Source: Porphyra umbilicalis (lineage: Eukaryota; Rhodophyta; Bangiophyceae; Bangiales; Bangiaceae). From it: a DNA stretch of 64,000 nucleotides. Every line of letters begins with the position of its first letter. The first letter of the stretch is position 1. The stretch lies in NCBI GenBank assembly GCA_002049455.2, contig KV918792.1, positions 345,753 through 409,752 of the forward strand, read 5' to 3'. This document shows positions 35,455 to 46,425 of the stretch, piece by piece. The translations under genes and the position numbers were made by a program. The notes beneath the pieces were generated by a model, which had not been told where the DNA came from, did not search any database, and saw only the letters and a list, made by a program, of their open reading frames with translations.

Positions 35455-36942
35455 TCAGTCGTGACGACGATACTCCCATACGTGAACGGGGCGGCCCGCC
35501 TTGGGTAGGACGCGCCGCAGGGCGGCGTGGAACCGCTTCACCCGCGTCCGCGGGGACTCCAGGCAGGGGGCGACGTCGGCGGCGAGCCCGACGCGGGCGT
35601 ACTCGACCATAGCGGCGGTGATCTCGCAGGGTCGCACCTCGGACCAGTTGACGGACGGGTCGTACCCGAACAAGGCGATAACCTGCCCGGACGTCAGCGA
35701 GTCCCGCCACTCCGTGGCCGTCACCGGGGTAGGGGGCGTTTACGACGCGGACAACCACCAATTGTAGGCGACGTCCGGTTGCCTCGGAACGGGGGTCACG
35801 AAGGGGCCGGCAACCCCCAGCTCCATCGGCGCCATGGCGGGACCGTCGTTGGCGGGGACGGCATCCCAGCGCGCGGGGCGCGGACTGGCGGGCGCCGCGG
35901 CGTCGCCGGCGGGGCGGTACTCGGACCGCCCGTAGCACCCGCCGCTAGCGCCGCCATCGCGGCCCTGGCCGCCGTCGGAGGGCCACGCGGGCTCGTCACG
36001 GCCGGCGGCCATATAGCCGCGGCCATCGCTCGGACCGGCCGCCGACCACACGCGGTCGTCCCGCACGTCGGCACGTCGGCCGGGGCCGCCCTTCCAGCGT
36101 TCGTCGCGGTCGCGACGGGGGGCAGCGGCGCCGCCGCCCGACTCGGACGCCCATCCGCGACCGGGCCTGTCACCGGCAGTGCCGGCGTGGTCGCCGCGCC
36201 ACGTCGCGTCCCAGCGCTCGTCGTGAGCCGCGCCGGCCCCGTCCTCGCGGACCGCCGCGCGCTGGCCCCACTCGGCGCTGCCGGCAAGAGTCGACGCGGA
36301 GAAGCCGCGGGGGGAAGCATCGCAACCTCCGGGGTCTCCGGCGCTGGCCTCCTCCTCATCCCCCTCGGGGTCCCGGGGCCCCGGGCGGTGGGGCCCAGGT
36401 AGAGCCGGGCCGCCGCGCGCCATGTCGGCGTGGCGCCACTTCCGCGCGCGGTACGCCGCCGACGCGGCCGCCTCCTCCGCCGATGGCGGGACGGCGTCCG
36501 GGTCGGACGAGGTGAAGCCGGCCGGTATCGCCCAGTGCTCCGTCGTCACGGCCAACGCCCACGGGGCGACGTCCGCAAGCAGCGGCTCCGCGAGCATGAC
36601 CCCCAACGGGGCTTGCGGCGACCGCAAGACGCTCACGACGCGGACGTAGTGGCACCGGCCGTCCGCCACGGTACCCACTTGGTGGGGCAGCAGGGTGCTG
36701 GGAGCTTGACAGGTAGTATCGTGGTGGTAGGGCAGCAGGTCATGGACGGCCGTCTAGGGCACCGCCCTCACGATGGCGTCGTACTCCTTCAAGGCGTCCG
36801 CGGCACCGCGGTCGCCCGGCGCGAGGTCGTCGACCTTGAACTTCCGTGTCAAGTCGTAGTAGCAAGGCGACGGCTCGAAGACGCGGTGCGTCTCGCGGTA
36901 CGCGCGCAGCAACCCCGACACGATGGCGGCCGTCAGCATGAC
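35455..36942 (-). pseudogene. Unrecognised large ORF, C-terminal part
   Basis: This minus-strand frame joins in phase to 41445-42683 once the intervening 4.5-kb element and one 3-bp duplication are removed. It reads VMLTAAIVSGLLRAYRETHR, then CYYDLTRKFKVDDLAPGDRG, a stop (TAG 36754-36756), a folded-looking part (LGVMLAEPLLADVAPWALAV), a long Gly/Asp/Arg-rich low-complexity middle, a stop (TAA 35740-35742), and a compact tail (TATEWRDSLTSGQVIALFGY to VHVWEYRRHD). I recognise no family. It lies antisense and just downstream of the gypsy pol, so it could be an antisense ORF of that element or an older host or transposon gene. Confidence 0.5.
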
Positions 36943-37239
36943 GTAGAGCATTCCCACCAATGTCGGGCACACGGTCTGAAACGGTGAAATGAAACCGCTA
37001 CGTGTGGCCCTGCGAGTGGTCAGTTGCCAACGGGCCAACGCGTTGCCAACGGGCAATGTAATGGGTGAAACAGAGTGGGCTACCTTTCGAAGATCTGAGC
37101 GCCGTTGGCCTCGACGTTGTTGGCCGCACATCGTGGTTGCCAACGGAGGACACGTATCAGCGTCGTCGCCAGTATCGAAATGAAGAGGCGTCCGTCGAAT
37201 ACGTGCCGAACATGTCACGGAAAGCGCGTGAACGGAGCC

Positions 37240-37845
37240 CAAACCGCCCAAATCGAGGCAATCTAGCGAGACACGTGGAGGCCTTTCGGTACCGATCTGG
37301 ATCGAATCCGCTCGAGTGCGTGACGTGTGTTGCGGTCGCACCGCCCCAGGCTGTGGAAGGTGTTGGAGCCTGAATCATGGCGGTCGAACCGTCGCCAGCG
37401 GCCACAGTGGCCTGACAAACCGCGCAAACGGGTAGCTCGAGAGCCATGCGCGTGGCACAAGGGCTGCGCCCCTGTGCACCTCTGCTGCGAGCCTGCCCCC
37501 ATCTGCTGAGTCAGACCGATTGCACCGCGCAGTCACTCCTCCTGTGACGCCTTGGGTGCCTCCAGAGGGCCGAGGACGGGCCAGAATTGAGAAATGGATC
37601 GCGCTGGCGGTCTCATCGGCACTCGTGTGTGTCCACCTGAGCGTCCGTGGTGTGTCCCCCGGGACGTGGGGACAAGTGCCAGGGCTTTCGGGGCGGTGCG
37701 AATCCGCACGAGTGCGTGACGTGTGTTGGGGTCGCACCCCCTCAGGTTTTGCAAGGCCTTCGAGGCTAAGTCATGCCGGTCAAACGGTCACCTTCAGCCA
37801 TCGTGGCCTGCCGATTAGCGCAAAGGAGTGGCCCAAGTGCTGTCT
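37240..37845 (+). repeat. Diverged direct duplication inside the inverted-repeat element
   Basis: About 200 bp at 37,240-37,445 and 37,630-37,845 share CGAGTGCGTGACGTGTGTTG (37,312 and 37,706), GGTCGCACC and further scattered words. The step is roughly 394 bp. No coding content was seen. Confidence 0.6.
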
Positions 37846-38865
37846 ACGTGCCCCCCTCTACTGTGTGCATCCCACCCTTTGCAGACTGGGGCGGTTCCAA
37901 AGGAGCTGGCACGCCCGCTCTCAGGGCTGTGCTGCCCCAAAGTGGCCAAGGCTCGGCCAGAAAGGGTCAATAGAAGGCAGCGACCCACAGCCAGGGACTT
38001 TTGAGTGCGTGTTTGTGCGCTTGTGTGGTCGCGCACTTCTGTTGTGGGCACTGCAGGCAGTTGTAATCGTGGAAGCGTTGACAGCTAAGGAAGTAGGCTG
38101 ACTGCAGAGCCGTGCACTGGCTCGCCAATGCATGAACGTTGACGCCGGCTTTCACAGTCCCACCTCTAGCCCCACCGCGGCCGCACCTCCAAGAACGGCA
38201 CTACCTCACACCCAGCCCCCTACCCCCGCCCACCCCGAAGTCTAACCCTGCCCCCACGACCACCCGAGCACCCCCACCAATCGACAGCAGCAAGAGGCGC
38301 TCGCCAGCCGACTACGCGCGCACCCTCCCCCCGAGCCTGCCTGCGCCGCCCGCCGACCCGGTGCGCGCGATCCTCCCCCCAGGTTTCTCACCCTCTCAGC
38401 CACAACGCACGGACAACCCGGCGGCCAGGGCACGGACCACAGCTCCCGACAGGGTGCGGCGGACCCCTGCGCACGGTGGACGGCACCGGGCCGTGGCCCC
38501 CTCCAGCGGGCACGAACACACAGGCACGCGGACGTGGTTGCTCTTGGTGACACAAGCCCTTCAGCGCACGTCGGCCGCCAGCATGCGCCCCTCGGTCGCG
38601 TCCGGCCTTGTCACCTCTGTGCCACAAATCCCGCTGTACCGCATTTGCTGTGTGGGGTATTGATGTCGCATGAAAATTTGCAGACCTTGATAGTAAAACG
38701 CCCAGAGCAGAACATTATTTGAGTGGTTATCTGCCGGATTCCGGACATGTCAGTGGCCAAGACTGCTGTTTCTGGCACAATTATTATTGTTCATACCGGC
38801 GAAAATTCTCGAGTGAGAAACTGCACCGCACAAGCTCGACCTGTGTGGTGGGAGTTTGACGAATA
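37846..38865. other. Interior of the inverted-repeat element, nothing recognised
   Basis: Plus-strand Pro/Thr-rich frames (38139-38663) are open but low in complexity. No transposase motif was found. Confidence 0.4.
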
Positions 38866-40905
38866 CAATACTTTCGGGGGGGCTGCCGCCGTACGTTGAC
38901 TTTGCGGATGCTACAGCGGCAGCGACCCCACAGAGTCGGCGACTGCAGGTGGCAGCCGCTGGGAGGGCGGGGGCGGCCGCAGACGGCGGCGCTGGCGGAG
39001 GGTTTTTGTCGGACAGGGCGGAGGGATTAGTGGGGGTGGCGGGGGACTGCGGCGGGGGACGCAGCGCGAGAGCCCTTCGCGGCGGAGGGAGAAGCGAGGG
39101 ATGGCGGCGGAGGAGTTGCGCCGGCGGAAAACGGCGGCGGAAGCTGTGAGGCGGACGAGGGCAGCAGTCGGCGGTGGCTGTCGGCGGTGGCGGCGGGGCC
39201 GGCGACGGTGTGGGTGGCGGTCCGTGGTGGCAGGGGAAGAAAACGGCGTCGGCGTGGACGGGGGGGGCGGTCAACGCGGGCGGCGGCGGGGGCGGCTGTC
39301 GGCGGCGGCGGGCAGAGCAGCGGCGTCGGGGGCGGCTGTCGGCGGGGGAGAGGGGGGCGGCGACAGCGGACACGGCAGTCTACGGCGGCGGGGGCGGCGG
39401 ACCCGGCGTTGGCGTGTGTGGCGGTCCGCGGGGGCCGGCGGAGCAGCGACAGCAGAGACGGCGGTCCGTGGTGGTGAGGGGCGCAGACGGCGCCGGGGTG
39501 GATGCGGGCGGGAGCGGGGGCGGCGGTCAGCCGGGGAGACGACGGTGGTGGCCGCAGTTGACGGCGGCGAACATGGCAGCGACGGCCAGATCGGCGGTCG
39601 CCGGCGGCGGGGTTGGCGGAACCGGCGTTGGCTGGGGCGGCTGTCGGCCGGGGCGGCGGCAGGGGCGGCTGTCGGCGGCGTCGGCCAGAGCGGCGACGGT
39701 AAAGGCGGCTGTCGGCGGGGGCGGGCGGAGCGGCGACGGCAGAGGCGGTGGCCGGTAGCGGCGCGAGGCGCGGACGGAGCCGGCGTGGATGGGGGCGGGG
39801 GCGGGGGCGCCGGTCGGCCAGGGAGGCGGTCGGCGGCTGTGTCGTAGGGGGCGGACGACGACGGCGGCGACGGGGTCGGACGGCGACGGCGGGGACGGGG
39901 GCGGGGGCAGACGTGGCGGTCGACGGAGCTGTCGGTCGGCGGGGGTGGTGACGGCGGCCGTCGGCGGCGGCGCTGGGGGGCGCCGACAGCGGGGGCGGCG
40001 GTCGGAGGCGATTGTATGGGGGGGGGCGACGGCGGGGGCGGCGGTCGAATGTGGCGGCGGCGGGGGCGAGCAGCGACGGTCGGGTCGGGGGCGGCGGCCG
40101 TCGGCGGCGGCGGCGGGAATGGCGGCATGAGCGGCGACGGCGGGGGCGGCCGTCGCCAACGGCGGGGACAGGGGAGAGGCCGGGGACAGCGAATGGTGGA
40201 AGCGGCAGTCGGCGGGGGCGGTGACAGCGGCGGTCGGCGGCGGCAGGCGAGGCAGCGACGGCGGGGGCGGCTGTGGGGGCGGCGGCAGGGGGGCCAGCCG
40301 CAGACGGCGCCGGCGGCCGACAGCGGCGGGGGAGGGGACGGCGGCGACGGAAAGATTGGCCGCAGCAGGCGGCGTAGGAAGAGACGGGGGGGGTGGCCGA
40401 GGACGATGGCGGCGGCAGGGTGAGCGGGGGCGGCGGCGGCGGACACCGACGGTGGCGGCCGACGGCGGTGGGGGCGGCGGCGGAGGAGCGGGCGGCGCCT
40501 GGCGGCGGCGGCGGTGGGGGCGGCGGTGGTGGCGGGTGCGAACGGCGGCGGGGGAGGTGGAGGGGGTGACCGACGTCGGCGGCGGAGGGGGCGGCGGCGG
40601 TCACGAAGGCGGCGGGTTCGGAAATGACCGACAGCTGTGAGGACGGCGGCAGCCGGGGGTGGCGCGGCCGACGGCGGTGGGGGCGGCGAGGACGGCAGGG
40701 ATTGCAGTGGGTGGGGTGCGGGTGGCGGCCGTCGGCGTGCGCGGGTGGTTGGCGCGGTGCCGGCGGCGGTAGGGGTGGCCGTAGGCACTGCTGGAGGCCA
40801 CCGCCACTGCCGGTCTGTGCGGGGAGGGGGGGGGGGGCGGGCGCGCACCGGTGCTGGCCATGGCCGCCACGCGGGCTCGCGTGGCGGCCGGAGCGGCCGC
40901 GTCGC
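38866..40905. repeat. GGC-rich low-complexity tract, about 2 kb
   Basis: Dense imperfect GGC/GGCGGG triplets run in plus orientation. Both strands have frames over 500 codons, which is a composition effect. A G homopolymer lies near 40,825-40,840. The tract lies wholly inside the inverted-repeat element. Confidence 0.75.
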
Positions 40906-41444
40906 AGCCTGAGGAGGGTCTGACGCGGGGCCCGTTGACCCCGCCCCGCCTCGTGTGCCCCCTCAATAGCCCAGATCCCATTGTTTGGTCAGTGTCGGTG
41001 GAATCGCGCCGCGTTTCCGGCGGGCCCGCAAGCGCGTTCGGCGACGCGCCACCGCATGATAGATACGTGACACTCCCCAACGATCCAGACCCTGGGCCCG
41101 AGCTGGCACGCGGCCGTCCACTTCCGAGAGGTATCATATTCCATCCGTGGGTAGCTGTCGAAACAAAAATATGTTAAATCGGTCAATCTGAGGACAATAT
41201 GAACTGCCACTTGTCACTCATTTAACCCCGTGAAACCGCGATGGACCAATCAGAGCACAGAACCCGTTGGCCCCGAATCGGACGCAAGTACATTCGCATT
41301 TTAACTCGCTTGACCTCCGTTGGCAACGCCGCGTGCACGTTCGACATTGTTACCCGCCCCGAGAACTGGCCAACGGCGAATTTGAGACACGTTTCTGCAA
41401 CGTGTGCCCAATATGGCGTTGGCCCGACATTGGTGGGAATGCTC

Positions 41445-42683
41445 GTAGGCCGTGCCCTTGATGAGGTGGCAGGGGAACGCCTGGAGCAGCGACTGCTGCT
41501 GGTGCACAACGGGCGGGTACTCGTACGTCAGCATCCGCGGCGTCGCAAACCGCGTGACCATTGCCGGCGGCAAGGGAGCACGCGCCGGCGTCAAGGCAAT
41601 GCCAGAACGGACGGACAGGAAGATGGCCCCGTGCCCCGCCTGCCGGGCGCTTACGAGCTCGCCGCGCGCGCGGCGCGCGGCCTCCAACGCCTAGTCCGCC
41701 GGGGCGGTCGCGGGGCCCACCGGCGCCATGGCGATCAGGGGGCCCACGCCCCCGAAGTTGGCAGGCGCCAAGGAGTGACCGAACCGGACCGCAGGGCGGT
41801 GGCGAAGGCGTGCGTGCCAGTCCTCGAGGTAGGCGTTCTCCTCTTCGCCGGCGACGAACGGGAGCTCGGCCGCAGGGTGCGGGACCAAGAGCACCCGCCC
41901 CGGGTTGCACCGCAACATGCAGCGCAGCCACGCCGCGCTGTCCCCGACGGAGCGCACGAAGGAAGCGAAGTCGCGCTCGGCCGCCGGCCGGGTACCGTAA
42001 CCCGCCACCTTGGCAAAATCCTTGAAGGCCCGCCACACGGCGTCTGCCTCGCCTGCGTCGTGAATATGAGCCGGGAGGAATACGTCGCTGACGAGCGGCC
42101 AGTCGGCCGAGGCCACGGCCGGCCCCAGCGGAGCGAGCCACTCTCGGACGGCAAGCGGCGCCTGGCGTGGCGGGAGCGCGGGGGCCGACTGCCCCAACAA
42201 CTGCGGGCGCTCCTCCGGAACGACCGCGGGACCCCCGCTGGAGGAGGCAGCAGGGCCCGGGCCGGCCTCGGGCGCCAGGCAAGCCGCGGACTCGGCCCCG
42301 GCGCTGGCCGCGGCGGCGGCGCCCGCTAGGCGGGGCGGCTGCCGCCACTCCCGGCCGTTCGGGTCATACGGGAGCCGCATACCCTGCGGCACCGACAGAC
42401 GGACGGTGGAAGGTTGGGCGGCGCCCGGGCGGTCCCGACGCGGGCGGCGCGACGGCCGCCGACGCCGACCCCGGAGCGGCGGCCGCCGTGGACGGGCACA
42501 ACGGGGGTGCGGGGGAGTACTACGGGGCCCCTTGTGCGCCAGGGGGCCACCGCGGGGACGTCGGCGACGACGAGGAACGCGGTCCCCGACGTGGGGTGGC
42601 GACGCCAGCGGCGGTGGTGGCCGACGGGGCGGCGACGCGGGGGTCGGGGCGAGGGGGTGGCCCCGCTGACCGGCTCGGGCCAC
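41445..42683 (-). pseudogene. Unrecognised large ORF, N-terminal part
   Basis: The minus-strand frame starts at Met 42683. It has an Arg/Pro-rich first hundred residues, then a more structured region: WRAFKDFAKVAGYGTRPAAE, FASFVRSVGDSAAWLRCML, ENAYLEDWHARLRHRPAVRF. After a TAG (41691-41693) come HGAIFLSVRSGIALTPARAP and YEYPPVVHQQQSLLQAFPCH. The product shows no domain I can name. The ORF continues at 36942. The combined length would be about 909 codons. Stops indicate it is no longer functional. Confidence 0.5.
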
Positions 42684-42722
42684 CCGGGGAGCGTACCCGA
42701 CCCGCCGCGCCCGGCGGTAGCG

Positions 42723-43229
42723 GGTTTCGCGCGAGAGGCTAAGACGGCTGTTACTTCCCTCCTTCTGAGGTAACCCCCTAGATCGTGGTACTACACGCGG
42801 GAGGCCGGATTGGCGCGCCCGAGAGGGCGCTGGCGCGCCCGAGAGGGCGCGGCAGGCGACGGCCGACCGGGCGCCACGCGGCGGGTGCAGCGCGTTGCGC
42901 GCGGGACAGTTTCTCCCCCTCGTCTGTAATGATCACCTCGGGGGACTTGACATGCATGGAGGGAACTATCTGCATTGGTTGGTGACGGCCCGGGTCAATT
43001 CGCATTTGGGGAAATTGGGCCCGGGCGACGGTTTCCGCCCTTTTAGGACGAACGGCGACGACGGTGGGAGGCACCGTCGTCGCCGGCAAGTAAACCGTGT
43101 CTCGATGTCTTCGCGTTTCGATCGGCCCGACTTCCCGGACCTCGAGTCCCATAGCGGGTGTCGCGCGAGCGGCTAAGACGGCCGTTACTTTCCTCCTCTC
43201 GAGGTAACCCCCTAGATTGTGGTACTACA
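42723..43229 (+). repeat. LTR-like fragments related to the non-autonomous element
   Basis: A roughly 73-bp segment ending GGTAACCCCCTAGATCGTGG then TACTACA (to 42795) recurs with few changes ending at 43229. Between them, about 42,985-43,110 matches the minus strand of the 602-bp LTR (GGTTTCCGCCCTTTTAGGAC, GGTGGGAGGCACCGTCGTCG). Both ends resemble LTR 3' ends (TACTACA versus GTGCTACA). It could be the 3' LTR of the plus-strand gypsy or a solo LTR with a duplicated end. Confidence 0.6.
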
Positions 43230-44620
43230 GGTTTTGCTCAGCCATTGGCCACAGCTGGCCACGTTGACAACGTGTGGGCGGCCCGATACCGAGCCCGCGA
43301 TCGAAGATGGGGGGTAGGTGAATTGCGGTACGCATAGAGAATACGGCTTAGAGCCCCACTGATTTGATGAAATTAATTAAAAGGAACTTGAGTGCTTTCT
43401 GTTGAGTGAATTCCATTCCGGGATCTCCGGAAGGTGCACACCGGCGGCGCTTCTCGAAAAGCGAAGCGCTCCGACTGCCACCCGTAGATCCCTGGCCCCC
43501 GCGTGCGCTCACCACGAGCTGTTTTTGTCTCCTAAGTATGTCTTCATCTGCCTCCGGCGAGGCAGCCGGCGTGCGAACAACGATGGCATCCCAGAACGCG
43601 TTGGCGGCTGCCGCTGTTGCGGCCCCGATTGACTCCCTTCCTCCAACTGGCTCGGCCACGGCGGACGGGCCGCCGCCGCTTGCGGCTGTTGAGGATTCTG
43701 CGGCGGATGTGCACGCCGTGCTGCTGCGAGTCTACTTCGTCTGCCCAAATGAGGCGCTCACACGCCAAATCGCGCTCGCGAGCCTGCACATGCAGGTTCA
43801 GCTTCGACCGCGCCATCACAAGCGCCAAGACAACTCTTTGCCGTCTCCGACGGCGCCGCTCAATTTGCGTGGCCGAGTCGGGGCGGCCGCCGAGGTGGGG
43901 GGCGGGGGGTGAAGACGACGCCATAGCTAGGACGGCGGTAGTGGGAGACCTGCTGTCTTCGTGGCTGCAGGGCAGGGGTGGCAGAAAAAGTAGGCTGGCG
44001 GCTGGGACTGGCAAGTTGTGAGATTTGTTGAACAGTCTCTCAGGATTTTAACGTCACCGATCTACACAACTCTCTGACCAACTGCCCCCAATCCCAGTCA
44101 TTTGGTTCAGCTCAGAAATACCGGATCGTCTGTACGACCTGAAAACAACGGTATGTCTGGTTCTTGTTTTACCGGTACGCGGTATATTCCTTGTACCGGT
44201 CTACCGACGATACCGCCCGGTGCGGAACGACCCTCAGACCGCGCTGACATGCTTTGTTTATTTTATAAAAAATAGTGAACTGCGCCGTAGGCGGTTCCGG
44301 AGCATGCCAAAGAACCCGATTTCATATGTAAACACTGTGGATTTCCCACACAACCCCGATTTGCTAAGAGCTGGTGCAAGTGTCAAGAACTGGTGACAGA
44401 CGGATATGGTCGGCCGATGGAAAAATGCGAACCTCCTGCGAATCAGCGCCATATTATCCGGTTGGACTTATATCTGGCCCACCAGCAGCTCGGTTCGCAG
44501 ATCTGGTTCGCGATGTTGGTGGCATGACCGGTTTTTCCATACCTTTGCCCATAGCTGGCAAGTATGCCACGTTTAAGGAATACTACGCAAAAGCGGTTAG
44601 CAACCGACGTTGCTGGGTAT
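43230..44620. other. Intergenic; possible small plus-strand ORF
   Basis: A 168-codon frame at 43406-43912 (internal Met near 43,538) includes DVHAVLLRVYFVCPNEALTRQIALASL, which looks protein-like, but it runs into Gly-rich sequence and matches nothing I know. From 43,990 to 44,620 composition is AT-richer. An ACCGGTAC/GTACCGGT inverted pair lies near 44,170-44,203. Confidence 0.35.
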
Positions 44621-44699
44621 GCTCTAACCATGGATGGCAACGATTAAATTTGTACATTTTATCCAATGAATTAATCTGCGATTAATCGACGATTAATAC

Positions 44700-46420
44700 G
44701 GAGCCGATCCCATGCATTTATTGCATTTTTTAATTTTATCGCGGTGCCAGCGAGGCGGGGACCTGGCACGTCGCTGACGCTGCCGACCACTTCCCCCTCG
44801 CAGTGCCTGTCGGCGCTGGCTTCCGTCGCTGGCTAGTGCCCGGTGCCGCGGGCGGCAACACGCCGCCTCGCGGCCGACGGCGACCGGCAGAGGTGCGGCT
44901 TTTGCCTTGTCAGGCACGACCGCTGCCCGACCGCGGCCAGCAGGAACGCGGTCGGTGCCGGCCACGACGCTGGAACAACCGGTCGTGACGCAGCCGGTTC
45001 CGTCGCCGGCGCCGGCGCCGTGTCCAGCTCTTCGGGCCGCGCCGGCCGTGCGGGGACCAGCTGTGCCGGTGGTGGCGCCTGTTGGGGGGGGGCGGCGTCG
45101 GCGGTGGTACCGGCACACTGGCGGGGACCGCTCGTGGTGCAAGTGCAGGACCTGGCAGAGGTACGTTGTCCAAGGTTCGGGGGGGATGGGGGGGGGGAGT
45201 TGGCGGTTATCGTGTGTCAAGCTGGTGAAGGTTGCGTGCACAGGGTGCAACCACACGCTACTTTTTATTCACGCAGTGTCTGACGCGTTTCTGACTGAGA
45301 CGCCGGTGTGTGTTCTGCAGGACTGCTGTCTTCTTGTGTGTTCGCTGTTGCCCATACCTCTTTTTTATTCCCTCCCTTCGTCCTTGAGTCGATGCAGGTG
45401 CTGGTGACGTTTGTTGCCCGCCGTGGTGGCAGCCACCACGACTCGCCACGAGCGGGCTATGGCCACCGAGGCGACCACGGTGGTCTCGGTCAGCGGCCGA
45501 CAGACCAGCGATTGGCCGCTTACGGGCGGCGACTTGGGCATGGGAGGGGGCGGTGGTGACAGCCGCGTCAGCGCATAAACGCGGCAGTGATAGAACTCAA
45601 GTGACGCGGCAAGCGCAGCGTTGTTTTGGCGCGCCGCGGGGGGCGTCCTGGACGCGCATCGAGGCGGCTGGGGGGAGGGGGAGGGGGCGTGGCCGGTGGG
45701 CCACCGCCCTGCGTTGGCGTTATCGCCACGGAAAACAGCGACAGGTCCCGCGTAGCCGCGCGTGACTGGCGAGGACCGGGGTTGTTGGGGGAGCAGGCAC
45801 CCACCGTGACCGTTGGGAGGGCGACGGACTGGATGTGCGGGGAGAGGTGGGCTACGAAGGGGGGGGGGAGCTTGAGCGCAGTGGCCTGGGGCTGTCGGGG
45901 GGATTCGGAAAGTCTGTGGCGATGGCCGTCACCGTCGGCTGCGGGCGGCGGGGCGCCGCGGACGCAAGTGTCGGGGGTGGCGGCTGCGGGGTCGTTGCGG
46001 ACGCGGTTTGAGTCGACGGCAGCAGCGGTGGCCGGGGACCGAAGGGGGGGTACTCCGCCAGCTAGAGTGTACCAGCCCCCGCCGCCGTCGCCGCCGTACC
46101 AGCCGCTGGCGCCATCAGCTGGGGTGTCACCAGCCCGTCGGCTGGTAAAGCCGCGGTCCCACTCGCCGCCGGCGTGACGGTCGTGGCGGGCTGCGGGACT
46201 CCCGCCGCCACCGCCCGGGTGAGGGTGACGGCCGGGGCGACCCTCATCCGCGTCTGGAGAAGGCGGCGGGACAGAGACCCGAGCTTAGGGCGGGCGAGGG
46301 GGCGTGGCCAATCGGTGCTGATAGCCGAGAGTAGCCGGTCGAATTTTCTTTTCGGTCGCTTTTCATACTGTTTCCGGGCGCACAAAGAAGTATATACTCT
46401 ACCGTCATACCGTCCCTTTC
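44700..46420. other. hAT interior 3' of the transposase gene
   Basis: GC-rich DNA with overlapping frames on both strands but no recognisable domain. It could hold untranslated sequence. A second hAT gene is not supported. Confidence 0.4.
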
Positions 46421-46425
46421 CCCAC

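Larger units (their letters stand above)
36946..41444. mobile_element. 4.5-kb terminal-inverted-repeat element, 3-bp duplication
   Basis: A perfect 23-bp terminal inverted repeat begins GAGCATTCCCACCAATGTCG at 36946 and ends at 41444. It is flanked by GTA on both sides (36943-36945 and 41445-41447). Removal of the element plus one GTA rejoins an unrelated minus-strand reading frame exactly in phase. Subterminal GCCAAC/GTTGGC words cluster at both ends (about 37,020-37,140 and 41,260-41,425). No transposase is visible inside, and the middle is GGC-rich low-complexity DNA. A 3-bp duplication suggests the PIF/Harbinger or CACTA groups, and the GAGCA terminus is not CACTA-like. Class is uncertain. 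Confidence 0.75.
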
